Assembly (NCBI GenBank): GCA_016791105.1
Contig: JAEUNM010000093.1
Coordinates: 1-32,181 of the forward strand
Direction: 5' to 3'
Source of the DNA: Rhodocyclaceae bacterium
GTDB taxonomy: Bacteria; Pseudomonadota; Gammaproteobacteria; Burkholderiales; Rhodocyclaceae
Length of the DNA: 32,181 nt
In this document: positions 23,439-30,866 of the stretch, in pieces
Position numbering within the stretch: the stretch's first letter is position 1
Layout of the letters: every line of letters begins with the position of its first letter
Made by a program: the position numbers and the translations under genes
Notes under the pieces: model-generated
The model's database searches: none
What the model saw: only the letters and a program-made list of their open reading frames with translations
Told to the model about the DNA's origin: nothing

Positions 23439-23529
23439 GTAGGTTGGGGTGAGCTCGCGAACCCCAACAAACCACGTCGCCCGGTCTGTGCACCGATGTT
23501 GGGCCTTCCGCTGTCACCCAAACCCAACC
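23439..23529. repeat. GTAGGTTGGGGTGA palindromic repeat, copy 5
   Basis: Intact left arm GTAGGTTGGGGTGA (23439-23452) and inner GAACCCCAAC; the right half is decayed (GATGTTGGGCCTTC, TCACCCAAACCCAACC). The spacer (CAAACC..., GATGTT) is of the copy 1 subtype. Confidence 0.82.
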
Positions 23530-23639
23530 AGCGACCCGCACAATTAGTTCTACTTGGATACTACTAATTCGTAGCGCGTCCCCCATTACAGTCCAACCAA
23601 TGGCCTCGCTTGCACCTTCGCGCGACGCCAGCATATTCG

Positions 23640-24182
23640 TCAGCGTGCGCGCAGCAACTGCTCAAGCAATGCTCTGCCTTCCGGCCACCCACCAAGCGCA
23701 GATTCAGCGTTGATATGCCCGGCGTTGTGCAAGACAACAAATTGGCTGCCCCAGGAACCTGCGAAATACTCCGCGCGTTCAAGACTTACATGGGGGTCAT
23801 TGGTGCTCGCGACCAGCGTACTTGGGAACGGAAGCCGATCGAGCGGGATCGGACCGAAGCCGCGAACTTCCGGCGGCGTGTGCGCGGGCGATTCCACGTC
23901 CGATGGGGAAACCAATAAGGCTGCCTTGACCTGCCCGCCGAACCCACTTGCCCAATGCGCAACCAGACTGCAGGCCAGGCTATGGGCCACCAACACGGGC
24001 GGAGTGTGGCAGGCGGAAACATGTTGCTGCAGTGTCGCAACCCAGTCTGCAAGCTTCGGCTGATCCCAATCGCGCTGGACCACCCGCCGGAACGACGGTT
24101 CAGACTGTTCCCAGATGCTCTGCCAATGCAAAGGCCCCGAGCCTCCGAGGCCGGGAAGGATGAGCGCAAGTGCGTTCGTCAT
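23640..24182 (-). CDS. RBBP9/YdeN-type serine hydrolase
   Basis: A 180-residue small alpha/beta hydrolase. LILPGLGGSGPLHWQSIWE opens the domain, the nucleophile is Ser68 in VAHSLACSL, and Asp129 in TNDPHVS and His156 in AGHIN complete the triad. Both length and motifs fit the Ser_hydrolase (RBBP9/YdeN) family, whose substrates are mostly unknown. I use ATG 24182 because MTNALALILPG matches the family start; the longer frame to 24254 has an unrelated Arg-rich head. No clear ribosome site precedes it. It is isolated, with repeats on both sides. Confidence 0.85.
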   Translation of the reverse strand: MTNALALILPGLGGSGPLHWQSIWEQSEPSFRRVVQRDWDQPKLADWVATLQQHVSACHTPPVLVAHSLACSLVAHWASGFGGQVKAALLVSPSDVESPAHTPPEVRGFGPIPLDRLPFPSTLVASTNDPHVSLERAEYFAGSWGSQFVVLHNAGHINAESALGGWPEGRALLEQLLRAR

Positions 24183-24648
24183 GGCGCGTGGCGACCGGGG
24201 CGTAAGTCTATGTCGAAGCCGAGGGACCGCGAAGCGGCCGGAAACTGCCTCCATTTTCGCGCGCTTTTACAGGCTGAGCAACCCGGCTTGGGGGGCGCCA
24301 GGGCCGAGCCGGCGTGCCTGCGCCCCGGGGTTTTTGCCGGCGATCCGTGTTCGACCAGTTTGCCGCGCTAGCGAGTAACTTGCCCCTGCGCGTAAGCAAT
24401 TACCGTGTGTTGGACAGCGGCGTAGGGCGGATAAGCCGCAGGCGCAATCCGCCGTATGGGGCGGTCGAACTGGCATGCACTGGTGAATGGGTGCCAGTCT
24501 GGGGAACGAATTTGCGCACGTGTGCTTGATAAGCCTGCGGCGGTCCTGGTTGCTTGGGAGGTTGAGGCGGCCTGTTGTCAGCCCACGCTAGAGGGCTGCA
24601 CTTTGACTCGCGCCTCCGGAGACTAACGAGTTAGTGGTACGTCCGCTA
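24183..24648. other. Intergenic stretch with one palindrome and a possible collapsed attC
   Basis: No gene is recognised in these 466 bp. A GTAGGGCGG-type palindrome lies at 24421-24458. Near the end of the last cassette-like gene, ACTAAC-GA-GTTAGT (24622-24635) is a short perfect palindrome of integron core-like halves, which might be an attC with its middle lost. Confidence 0.55.
24421..24458. repeat. GTAGGGCGG-type dispersed palindrome
   Basis: GTAGGGCGGATAAGCCGCAG followed by GCGCAATCCGCCGTATGG. It is the same sequence type as the inverted copies at 92-129 and 400-438. Confidence 0.82.
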
Positions 24649-25317
24649 TTATTCTCCGTTTGGCAGGGCATTGCAGTTTTGGTCTGCATTCCACTTGCCA
24701 AAGCGTGATGGTTGATTTGACTCATAACGCTTGAGCCGAGCGTGAAACTCAGCAATCGTGTAGGAATCGACGGGGTTGTCTCGTGCATAGCCGGTCAAGC
24801 CGGCAATCGCATCGCGCTGCGTCGCGACCGCTGCCCTGAAGTTGCCAATTCGCGCCTGAACCGCAGCAACAGAGTCAATGCTATAGGGGTCGCCTTGATT
24901 GGCAGCCTCCATTGCGTATTTCATCGCCAGGTTCGTGTCTCGTGCGAAACCGCTTTCTTCGCATGCGGCATTGATCCAGGCGATTTCATTCTTGGAACGA
25001 CGAACAATTTCCGCGCTTTGGTCGCCCGAGCTGGGCTTTGTAGCGCTCTTGAACAATGCCAGTGCCCTTGAACAACTGAATTCGACTACCCGACCGCAAA
25101 TGTAGTAGTTCGCGAGAATGAACTGGGCCTGCTGGTTCCCAGACGATGCAAGCTTGGAGACGCTCGGATATGCGTCTGCATAGCGCCGAGATTGAAGTAA
25201 ATCCATGGTGCTGCTCGGCATGGGGGCGCCCCGAGAATTCCCTTCCCCTGCCGGAGTCGAGAGTATGGCGATCGGGCCAAGCAATATTGCAGCAATGAGC
25301 GTCAGGCTGGAATTCAT
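24649..25317 (-). CDS. Hypothetical secreted protein with Sel1/TPR-like helices (cassette gene)
   Basis: A 222-residue protein starting with a likely signal peptide (MNSSLTLIAAILLGPIAILS). The body has helical pairs reminiscent of Sel1-like repeats: NQQAQFILANYYICGRV followed by SRALALFKSAT, and DTNLAMKYAMEAANQGD. No enzyme motif is visible. I use ATG 25317 because it opens the signal peptide; the frame can extend to 25359, across the attC-like boundary. On the minus strand an integron-core-like CTTAGAC ends 12 nt before the ATG. With the next two upstream genes it has a less GC-rich, less biased codon use than the rest of the window. Function unknown. Confidence 0.65.
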   Translation of the reverse strand: MNSSLTLIAAILLGPIAILSTPAGEGNSRGAPMPSSTMDLLQSRRYADAYPSVSKLASSGNQQAQFILANYYICGRVVEFSCSRALALFKSATKPSSGDQSAEIVRRSKNEIAWINAACEESGFARDTNLAMKYAMEAANQGDPYSIDSVAAVQARIGNFRAAVATQRDAIAGLTGYARDNPVDSYTIAEFHARLKRYESNQPSRFGKWNADQNCNALPNGE

Positions 25318-25329
25318 AGCGGGGTCAAT

Positions 25330-25394
25330 GTCTAAGGTGAGGGGCGCTGCGCGGCGCATTATCGCCCAGCGTCCGCTGGACCATGTGGTCGGGC
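25330..25394 (-). other. attC-like recombination site
   Basis: A 65-bp site between two minus-strand genes. On the minus strand it starts with GCCCGAC (like the core RYYYAAC), contains TCCAGCGGACGCTGGGCG and CGCCGCGCAGCGCCCC as an imperfect palindrome around ATAAT, and ends with CTTAGAC (like GTTRRRY). The order of core halves, the inner arms and the size all fit an integron attC; each core half differs from consensus at one base. It begins right after the stop of the 25396-25977 gene. Confidence 0.72.
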
Positions 25395-25395
25395 G

Positions 25396-25977
25396 TCATT
25401 TCCAGAAGCGCCACCAAGGCTTGGAATCGGCAGACGAGGAAGCCTTGCGGAGAATTTCGAAGCCCTCGTAGTCGACGCCGGGAATGTCTTCGTCGTGCTT
25501 GAAACCGATTACTCCTTTGGCAGCGTTTAGCGGGATGTCGAAATAGTGGTCGACGCCCGCCTTTTCGCCTCCATCTGCCTCTTGTGCTGCCTTGTGCCCA
25601 GCAGCCATGGCGTCGAACCCGCCTGGCAGTGCGCCGGACGTTTTCAAGTGAATGGGACCATTCTCTCCGACATGTTCCGCACGCCATACCTGGATGCCGG
25701 CGGCCCAATATTCCGCAGAGCTGAACATTACATGCTCTTCGATTGAGCATGCGACCACGGGAAAGTGTTTCGACAACAGGACCAAAATCTTCGGGTGCAA
25801 AAAGCAGCTATCGCATCCACGCGCCACGACGAGAAACCAATTTGTGGGGAGCACATAGCTCGATAGCGGTTCCCGCGCGTACTCGCAGGATTGACCGGTG
25901 CGGAGGAAGCCAAGCTGCTGGATGGCCTCGGCAGCGTTGGCGGCTGGAACTGCAAGCAAGGATAGCGAGTAGCCCAT
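25396..25977 (-). CDS. Hypothetical protein (cassette gene)
   Basis: A 193-residue protein that I do not recognise. It contains four Cys in the first 80 residues (GQSCEY, GCDSC, VACSIEE), a central alpha/beta-looking part and a tryptophan-rich end, KPWWRFWK. There is no convincing membrane segment or catalytic motif. The ATG lies 9 nt after an integron-core-like GTTTGAC on the minus strand, and an attC-like site follows its stop, so it looks like a complete one-gene cassette. Base composition is lower in GC than the flanking housekeeping genes. Confidence 0.62.
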   Translation of the reverse strand: MGYSLSLLAVPAANAAEAIQQLGFLRTGQSCEYAREPLSSYVLPTNWFLVVARGCDSCFLHPKILVLLSKHFPVVACSIEEHVMFSSAEYWAAGIQVWRAEHVGENGPIHLKTSGALPGGFDAMAAGHKAAQEADGGEKAGVDHYFDIPLNAAKGVIGFKHDEDIPGVDYEGFEILRKASSSADSKPWWRFWK

Positions 25978-25986
25978 GTTATGACG

Positions 25987-26081
25987 GTCAAACTAGAGGT
26001 GCGGGGCGGCCATAGCGCGAAGCGCGGACGCAAGCAGCAAGCGCAGCTTGCTGACCGTCCCTATCGACGGCCTTGTTAGAG
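25987..26081 (-). other. attC-like recombination site
   Basis: A 95-bp site. On the minus strand it starts CTCTAACAAGGCCGTC, continues AGGGACGGTCAGC, has an inner 7-bp stem (AGCAAGC/GCTTGCT) and ends with GTTTGAC, one base off the GTTRRRY core. The TAACAA...GGGAC-GTCA beginning recalls the Vibrio VCR type of attC. It fills almost the whole space between the genes at 26089-26457 and 25396-25977. Confidence 0.65.
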
Positions 26082-26088
26082 CGCGGAC

Positions 26089-26457
26089 TCAGCACGGCAC
26101 ACCATTTCGCCATGTGAACAGAAAACCCTGCCACCACTCGCCAAGCGACTTTGGTGGTGCCGGATAAAACGGGCCAACCGAAGCCATGATGGTGAAAAAA
26201 AGCATATGAATTGCGAAGAAGAAGCCGACGCACAACCCGATAGTGGAGAAACGCCTGCGACCAGTTTTTTGGGTGTTGCGATAAATGAAGATAGTGGCCG
26301 CAACCCAAGCGGTAGACATGGCTAGCTCAAAAAGATCATGAAACTGCCAATGCCAGTAATGGCCACCACAGGAAAAGAGGCCCAAGAAGACGCCGCTGCC
26401 TATGGCCAGCAATATGCAAACTTTGAGTATGAGAGATCGGAGGCTATGTGCAGTCAT
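26089..26457 (-). CDS. Small membrane protein of unknown function (cassette gene)
   Basis: A 122-residue protein with three predicted membrane spans, near residues 9-29 (LKVCILLAIGSGVFLGLF), 41-59 (LFELAMSTAWVAATIFIY) and 68-92 (TIGLCVGFFFAIHMLFFTIM). A basic loop (NTQKTGRRRF) between spans two and three is probably cytoplasmic. I do not recognise the family. On the minus strand a perfect integron core, GTTAGAT, lies 5 nt before the ATG, and an attC-like site follows the stop, so it appears to be the first of three gene cassettes. Confidence 0.62.
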   Translation of the reverse strand: MTAHSLRSLILKVCILLAIGSGVFLGLFSCGGHYWHWQFHDLFELAMSTAWVAATIFIYRNTQKTGRRRFSTIGLCVGFFFAIHMLFFTIMASVGPFYPAPPKSLGEWWQGFLFTWRNGVPC

Positions 26458-26462
26458 GAGAG

Positions 26463-26469
26463 ATCTAAC
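26463..26469 (-). other. Integron core site (GTTRRRY) at cassette boundary
   Basis: On the minus strand the sequence reads GTTAGAT, an exact match to the GTTRRRY core where integron integrases cut between G and TT. It lies 5 nt upstream of the ATG of the 26089-26457 gene. No palindromic attC arms are clear on its upstream side, where an inverted-repeat element begins. Confidence 0.5.
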
Positions 26470-26502
26470 GTACTGGACGCGGTGCAGCAGGCGAAAAAGG
26501 CG

Positions 26503-26580
26503 AAAAGGGGCCAGGGTCGATTAATTTCTTCACGGCTTTGATTTCTCGTGGTTCAAATTCAGAATAATTCGGCCCCTTTT
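26503..26580. mobile_element. 78-bp inverted-repeat element (MITE/REP-like)
   Basis: Perfect 10-bp ends AAAAGGGGCC (26503-26512) and GGCCCCTTTT (26571-26580), with an AT-rich inside (GGTCGATTAATTTCTTC..., CAAATTCAGAATAATTC). It carries no gene. It sits between the STAND gene stop and the first cassette boundary. The ends resemble the GGGGTCAGAGTCGATTAATT type of short repeats seen near REP-associated transposases; that relationship is from memory and unverified. Confidence 0.5.
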
Positions 26581-26605
26581 TGCCCTTCTACGTCGTGTCG
26601 CTTTG

Positions 26606-29600
26606 CTACCGGTTTGCCGGGGTGTCAGCACCTTGATAGGGTTGACACAGCAGGCGGTAAATCTGTTCGGCCCGCGGCTCGGTGGGTGCGGCAGCGCCGG
26701 CCAGCAGCGCGGTGACGGCTTCGACCCAGGGCTGGAAACAGGGTTTGCCGGCCAGGGCCTGCAAGACCGGCGCCAGGTCCGCCAGTTGGCCGTGCCGGTT
26801 CAGGCGGCGCAACAGGGCGGCGATACGGGGGCGGCTAGTCCACATGAACCATTCGTCGGTCCGTTTCAGGTTTTGCAGCCAGGCGGCGAATTCCGCGGCG
26901 ATGCATGGGTGCGCGCCGTCCCAGGCTGCTACGGCCAGCCGCAGCAAGGGCGAACCCGGATGTCCGGGGTCGCGCTGCATCGCCTGTTCGGCCCAGGGGC
27001 GCGCGCCATCCGTATCGCCGCCCTCCCGCAGCGCGACCCAGCCCAGCCCGCGTTCGGCGCCGCCATACGCAGCCTCTTGCAGGGGCAGTGCGTCGCGGTA
27101 GCAGGCCCGCGCTTGCGGCCATTCGTCTGCGTCTTCGTGCATAAATCCCAGGTTGATGTGCGGGTGGGCGAATTTCGGGTCGAGTTCGATGGCGCGCAGA
27201 TAGGCTGATTCGGCTTTTTCGGGCTGGCCGAGGTGGGCCTGATACAGGTTGCCCAGGCCGTAGTGCGGGTGGGCGAATTTCGGGTCGAGTTCGATGGCGC
27301 GCAGATAGGCTGTTTCGGCTTTTTCGGGCTGGCCGAGGTGGTGCTGATACAGGTTGCCCAGGCCGTAGTGCGGGTAGGCGTCTTTCGGGTCGAGTTCGAT
27401 GGCGCGCAGATAGGCTGTTTCGGCTTTTTCGGGCTGGCCGAGGCGATCCATATACGTGCAGCCCAGGTTGTTGCAGGCAATGGCGTTATCGGGGTTTAGT
27501 TCCAGGCTCCGTTCGTAGGCGAGCGCAGACTGCGAGGCCCACTGCCCGCCTTTGCCGCCGAATTGAAGACCTGGGGCCAGCCCAACGCCGATCTCAAAAA
27601 ACGCCTCCGCGGCGCGGGTGCGTAGCGGCAGATCGCCGGCGTCAAAGAACTCCACTGCCTTGCGCAAGGCGTCGAGCGCCCGCAACAATTGGGCTGGCTC
27701 GTTCCCGCAACTCGATCCGTCGGCAAGCCCTTGCAGCAGGCCGAGCGCGGCGCTTTCCGCTTCGCTCCAGGTGTTGCCGTGCTGGCTGCGCAGCCATTGC
27801 GCGATGTCCGCATCCTGCGGCCGGCCGCCGTCGCCGGTTTGCCACAGGCGCCGCGTGGCGGCCCAGCGCGCGCCGGCCAGGGGTAGTTCGCGCAGCAGGG
27901 CTTCGAGCGGCGCGGCATCGGTTTCGTAGGCATAGGCGAGGCTTAGTGCGCGCGCGATATCCGGCACCACGGCCTCGTCCTCGACCCAGGCGCGCAGGTT
28001 CAGCGCCAGCGCCGCTTGGCGGGCGGCCGCGTCGCGGTCTGCCGCAGCGGGCGCGGCTTGTTCCGCGCAGGCGCGCTGCAGGGCCGCCAGCACCGCGTCG
28101 AAACAGCCGGGGCGCTCGGCCGGGTCGCGCCAATGGCGGCGCAAATAGCTGCGTACCGTGGGGTGCAGATCGCCGTCGGCGAGCAGCGAATAGCGCCGCG
28201 CCAGTTCGCGCAGGCGTAGGCGCGCGGGCTGCCGCCACAGGGCTTGCAGCAGATCCGGCGCGGCCGCCGGCAATAGCGCCAGCGCGACGATGTCGTGCAA
28301 TTCGTGCTCGCGTTCGGGCCGGCCGGCCAGATTGAGCAGCATGCGCTCGGCCACGATGGCGATCACGCGCCGCGTGGCGTCGGCCTCGGCCAGGGGCAGA
28401 TCGTCTTCCTGCCAGTCCGCAAGCGCGTCCAGCGCATGTTCGCCCTCCAATTCCAGCAGGCCGCGCACGGCCAGCGGCACGCCCAGGGTAATGCGGTGGA
28501 TTGCGGCGGCCAGCACTGGCTGCCGCTCGGGCGGCGGATTGAGGGTGGCCAGTGCGGCCTCCACTTCGCCGACGGTAAAGCGCATGCCTTCGGCAAACGC
28601 TTCGACGCGCAAGGCGTCCGCGGGCAATTCTTGCCGCCAGCCCTGGCGCGCCGCGGCGGGCTGGTGCAAATCCGGCCGCAGCCGGCTGCCGGCCAGCACC
28701 AGCAGCGGCAGGGACTCATGCAGCAGCGGCGCCAGCAGTTCGCGCAGCCAGGCGTCCAGATGTTCGGCCAGCACTTCGCAGGTATCCAGAATCAGGATGA
28801 GCGGCTGCGCCGCCAGGGCAGCCCGCAGCGCGTCGCGCAGGCCGGCCGCGCGTGCGCGTTGCGGGCACTGGATGGCCGGCTCGGTCAGCCCTTCTTCGTC
28901 GCACCAGGCGGCAAACATTTCCCGGTGGCGTGCCGGGTCCTGGCGCAATTTTTCGATCTGGCGCGCGCGCTCGGCCACATCTTCGTGCCACAGCCGGTCG
29001 GCGCGCAGCAACTGCATGAGGTGGGCGTCGCCACCCGGCTGCCCGCTCGCGGCCGCGAGCAGGTGGCCGTCGAAGCGCTGCATGGCGGCCTGGTGCGCCG
29101 CGGCGTGTTGTTCCACGCGCGCCAGGGCGAGCCAGTAGGGGTCGGCCGCGGCCATCCCCAGCTTCTGGGCCAGACGCGTGGCCACTACCTCGAACAGGTC
29201 GTTCGCCGTGCGCGGCTCGCCGGCCAGGGGGTAGCGCCACTCGCGTTTGTCCCAATCGACGAGCAGGGTCGCGATATTCGGGTGGGCGCGCTCGGCGTCC
29301 AGGCGCACGCGCTGCAGGAACCAGCTTTTGCCCATGCCGCCGAAGCCGTGCGCCCAAATCATGCGCACGTTCTGGGCACCGGAGGCGGCGCCGGCCTTGC
29401 GGTGGCGTTGCATGAGGCCGGTCACGGCATCGGCGGCCAGGGCCAGCAAGGTTTCGCGCCCGACGAATTTTGCCGCCTGCACGGCGAATGCATCGTCGGG
29501 CAGCGGCGCCAGATGCGCGGGGCGTTTGGGCGACAAGTCCGCCGCCGCGGTGGCCGGCGGCGGGGTGCGGGCGGCTTGCCACTGCGCCTGCAGTTGCGCG

Positions 29601-30394
29601 ACTGCCGCCGCGAATTCCGCTTTGTTCGCAAACCGCCGGGCGAGGTGCTCGACATCCGCCACCGGGCGTGCGTTCTGGTGTACGAGAACCTGCACTTGCC
29701 GGTCGGTAAGTGCGGTGGCATAGCCGGCCAGTACCGACAAGGCGGCGTTGGCCTGGCCGTCGCGTTCGGCCGCGCCGTCCTCATGCGGCAGGATGACCCA
29801 CAGCACATGCCCGACGCCCTTCAATAGCCTGGGCAAGGTTTCGATATCCCAGGCTGCGTCCGGCAGCAGGCGCCATCCCCACTCGGGCTTCAGCGCGCTC
29901 AAGTACCGTCCGTCGACGTCGTCCGGACAAAGCACCAGCACGCCGTCGCCGGCCGGCGCGGGATCGGCAGGCGGCAGGAAATGGTCGTTCAGGAAGGCCT
30001 GCTGGATCGCCCGGGCGTTGTGGATGCGCGTGCGGAAACAGCCGCGCAGCGGCGCTTCGGTGTGCCAGGGGTGTTCGGCGGGCTTGTAGCGATACACGGC
30101 GACTTCTTTGCCGCAACCGATGGCATAGCCGATTTCGAAGCCGACGTTGGCGTTGGGCAGGTCTATGAACGCCAGCACGCGCCCGGCCTGTTCGATACCG
30201 GGCTGAACCACGCTGCGCCAGATCGTGCCCTGATGGTTTGCGTCGTCGGGTGCGCCGGGGTAATTGATATCCAGCCCGGCCGGCTGGGTATCGCGGGCGT
30301 GTGCGAGCACATCCGCGAACATCGACCCCTGTACCAGGGCGAAGTCGTAGGCGATGAAGGCGCGCAAGGGCGCGGCGGCTTTTTGTTCGGGCAT
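26606..30394 (-). CDS. TIR/NDT-like, STAND NTPase, TPR protein
   Basis: A 1262-residue multidomain protein of NLR-like plan. Residues 8-105 look like a TIR or nucleoside-deoxyribosyltransferase-like fold, with Glu87 in NVGFEIGYAIG at the position of the catalytic acid. Residues 150-270 may be a second, degenerate copy (GVLVLCPDD, NAALSVLAGYA). A STAND-type NTPase starts at FVGRE (310), with Walker A GFGGMGKS (Lys356) and Walker B LILILDTCEVL (Asp537). After a winged-helix-like part come TPRs, three of them near-identical (about 974-1079). Such proteins often sense phage or stress signals and trigger an NAD-consuming effector. It is a lone gene beside cassette genes, with no signal peptide. 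Immune function is inference. Confidence 0.82.
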   Translation of the reverse strand: MPEQKAAAPLRAFIAYDFALVQGSMFADVLAHARDTQPAGLDINYPGAPDDANHQGTIWRSVVQPGIEQAGRVLAFIDLPNANVGFEIGYAIGCGKEVAVYRYKPAEHPWHTEAPLRGCFRTRIHNARAIQQAFLNDHFLPPADPAPAGDGVLVLCPDDVDGRYLSALKPEWGWRLLPDAAWDIETLPRLLKGVGHVLWVILPHEDGAAERDGQANAALSVLAGYATALTDRQVQVLVHQNARPVADVEHLARRFANKAEFAAAVAQLQAQWQAARTPPPATAAADLSPKRPAHLAPLPDDAFAVQAAKFVGRETLLALAADAVTGLMQRHRKAGAASGAQNVRMIWAHGFGGMGKSWFLQRVRLDAERAHPNIATLLVDWDKREWRYPLAGEPRTANDLFEVVATRLAQKLGMAAADPYWLALARVEQHAAAHQAAMQRFDGHLLAAASGQPGGDAHLMQLLRADRLWHEDVAERARQIEKLRQDPARHREMFAAWCDEEGLTEPAIQCPQRARAAGLRDALRAALAAQPLILILDTCEVLAEHLDAWLRELLAPLLHESLPLLVLAGSRLRPDLHQPAAARQGWRQELPADALRVEAFAEGMRFTVGEVEAALATLNPPPERQPVLAAAIHRITLGVPLAVRGLLELEGEHALDALADWQEDDLPLAEADATRRVIAIVAERMLLNLAGRPEREHELHDIVALALLPAAAPDLLQALWRQPARLRLRELARRYSLLADGDLHPTVRSYLRRHWRDPAERPGCFDAVLAALQRACAEQAAPAAADRDAAARQAALALNLRAWVEDEAVVPDIARALSLAYAYETDAAPLEALLRELPLAGARWAATRRLWQTGDGGRPQDADIAQWLRSQHGNTWSEAESAALGLLQGLADGSSCGNEPAQLLRALDALRKAVEFFDAGDLPLRTRAAEAFFEIGVGLAPGLQFGGKGGQWASQSALAYERSLELNPDNAIACNNLGCTYMDRLGQPEKAETAYLRAIELDPKDAYPHYGLGNLYQHHLGQPEKAETAYLRAIELDPKFAHPHYGLGNLYQAHLGQPEKAESAYLRAIELDPKFAHPHINLGFMHEDADEWPQARACYRDALPLQEAAYGGAERGLGWVALREGGDTDGARPWAEQAMQRDPGHPGSPLLRLAVAAWDGAHPCIAAEFAAWLQNLKRTDEWFMWTSRPRIAALLRRLNRHGQLADLAPVLQALAGKPCFQPWVEAVTALLAGAAAPTEPRAEQIYRLLCQPYQGADTPANR
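27160..27474. repeat. Three 105-bp tandem repeats coding TPRs
   Basis: Units begin at 27160, 27265 and 27370. The first two differ by only a few bases; the third diverges at both ends. Each codes a 35-residue TPR (AETAYLRAIELDPK..., GLGNLYQ, HLGQPEK) inside the STAND protein. The DNA-level identity points to recent unit duplication or exchange. Confidence 0.9.
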
Positions 30395-30866
30395 ACGCTC
30401 GTCCTGGTTGATGAAGGGGCGCGGACAGCCCGTTGCGGGGGGCTGGCCTTACAGGCAGTGGCGGTCGGAAAATTATCTCAGCCCTGCACGCGCCATGGCA
30501 AACGCGTGTGGCCCCGGGATTGCGCAGCCGCGCACCAGAAGCGTGAGCCGAACCTGGATTCGGGTCTGCATTAGGGCGCCGACACGATCAATCGGTGACG
30601 GATCGGCGGTGCGGAGCCCCGACAATTCCGCCTTCAATGCGCCGCGCGGCCGCGACGGCAGTTGCCACACAGCCCACATATCCCGACCCGTGCGGCAAGG
30701 GGCGCTTTCCTGACCGCGGGTGAGGGCAGCGCGACGGGCGTGGCGTTGGTGTGCTTGTCCCAAATTCCCACCCCGATTTCACCGCGTACGCATGCCGCTG
30801 CGCCCATCGGGGCGCTTACATCCGCCCGGAGCCTGCAAATCTGGTGGTTTTTGGCGCGTTCCCTCT
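30395..30866. other. Intergenic region upstream of the STAND gene
   Basis: No gene is recognised in these 472 bp between two minus-strand genes. Apart from the promoter-like pair for the STAND gene, nothing is seen. The left part carries a GAGCG/AGGACGAG ribosome-site-like stretch before the STAND ATG. The part after 30600 is GC-rich with no clear terminator, although it must hold any control region between the two genes. Confidence 0.6.
30472..30501 (-). promoter_or_regulatory. Sigma70-like promoter of the STAND gene
   Basis: On the minus strand TTGCCA (30501-30496, five of six) and GATAAT (30477-30472, five of six) are separated by 18 bp, about 78 nt before the ATG. It is the best -35/-10 pair in the gap. 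Start of transcription would be near 30465. Confidence 0.45.

Noticed and set aside
23640..24182. RBBP9-type hydrolase as a fourth integron cassette
   Set aside because: No GTTRRRY core lies before its start and a 466-bp gap with dispersed repeats separates it from the cassette genes.
28295..29827. 510-codon plus-strand frame opposite the STAND gene
   Set aside because: Antisense shadow; P-loop, Walker B and TPR motifs are on the minus strand in a single 1262-codon frame.
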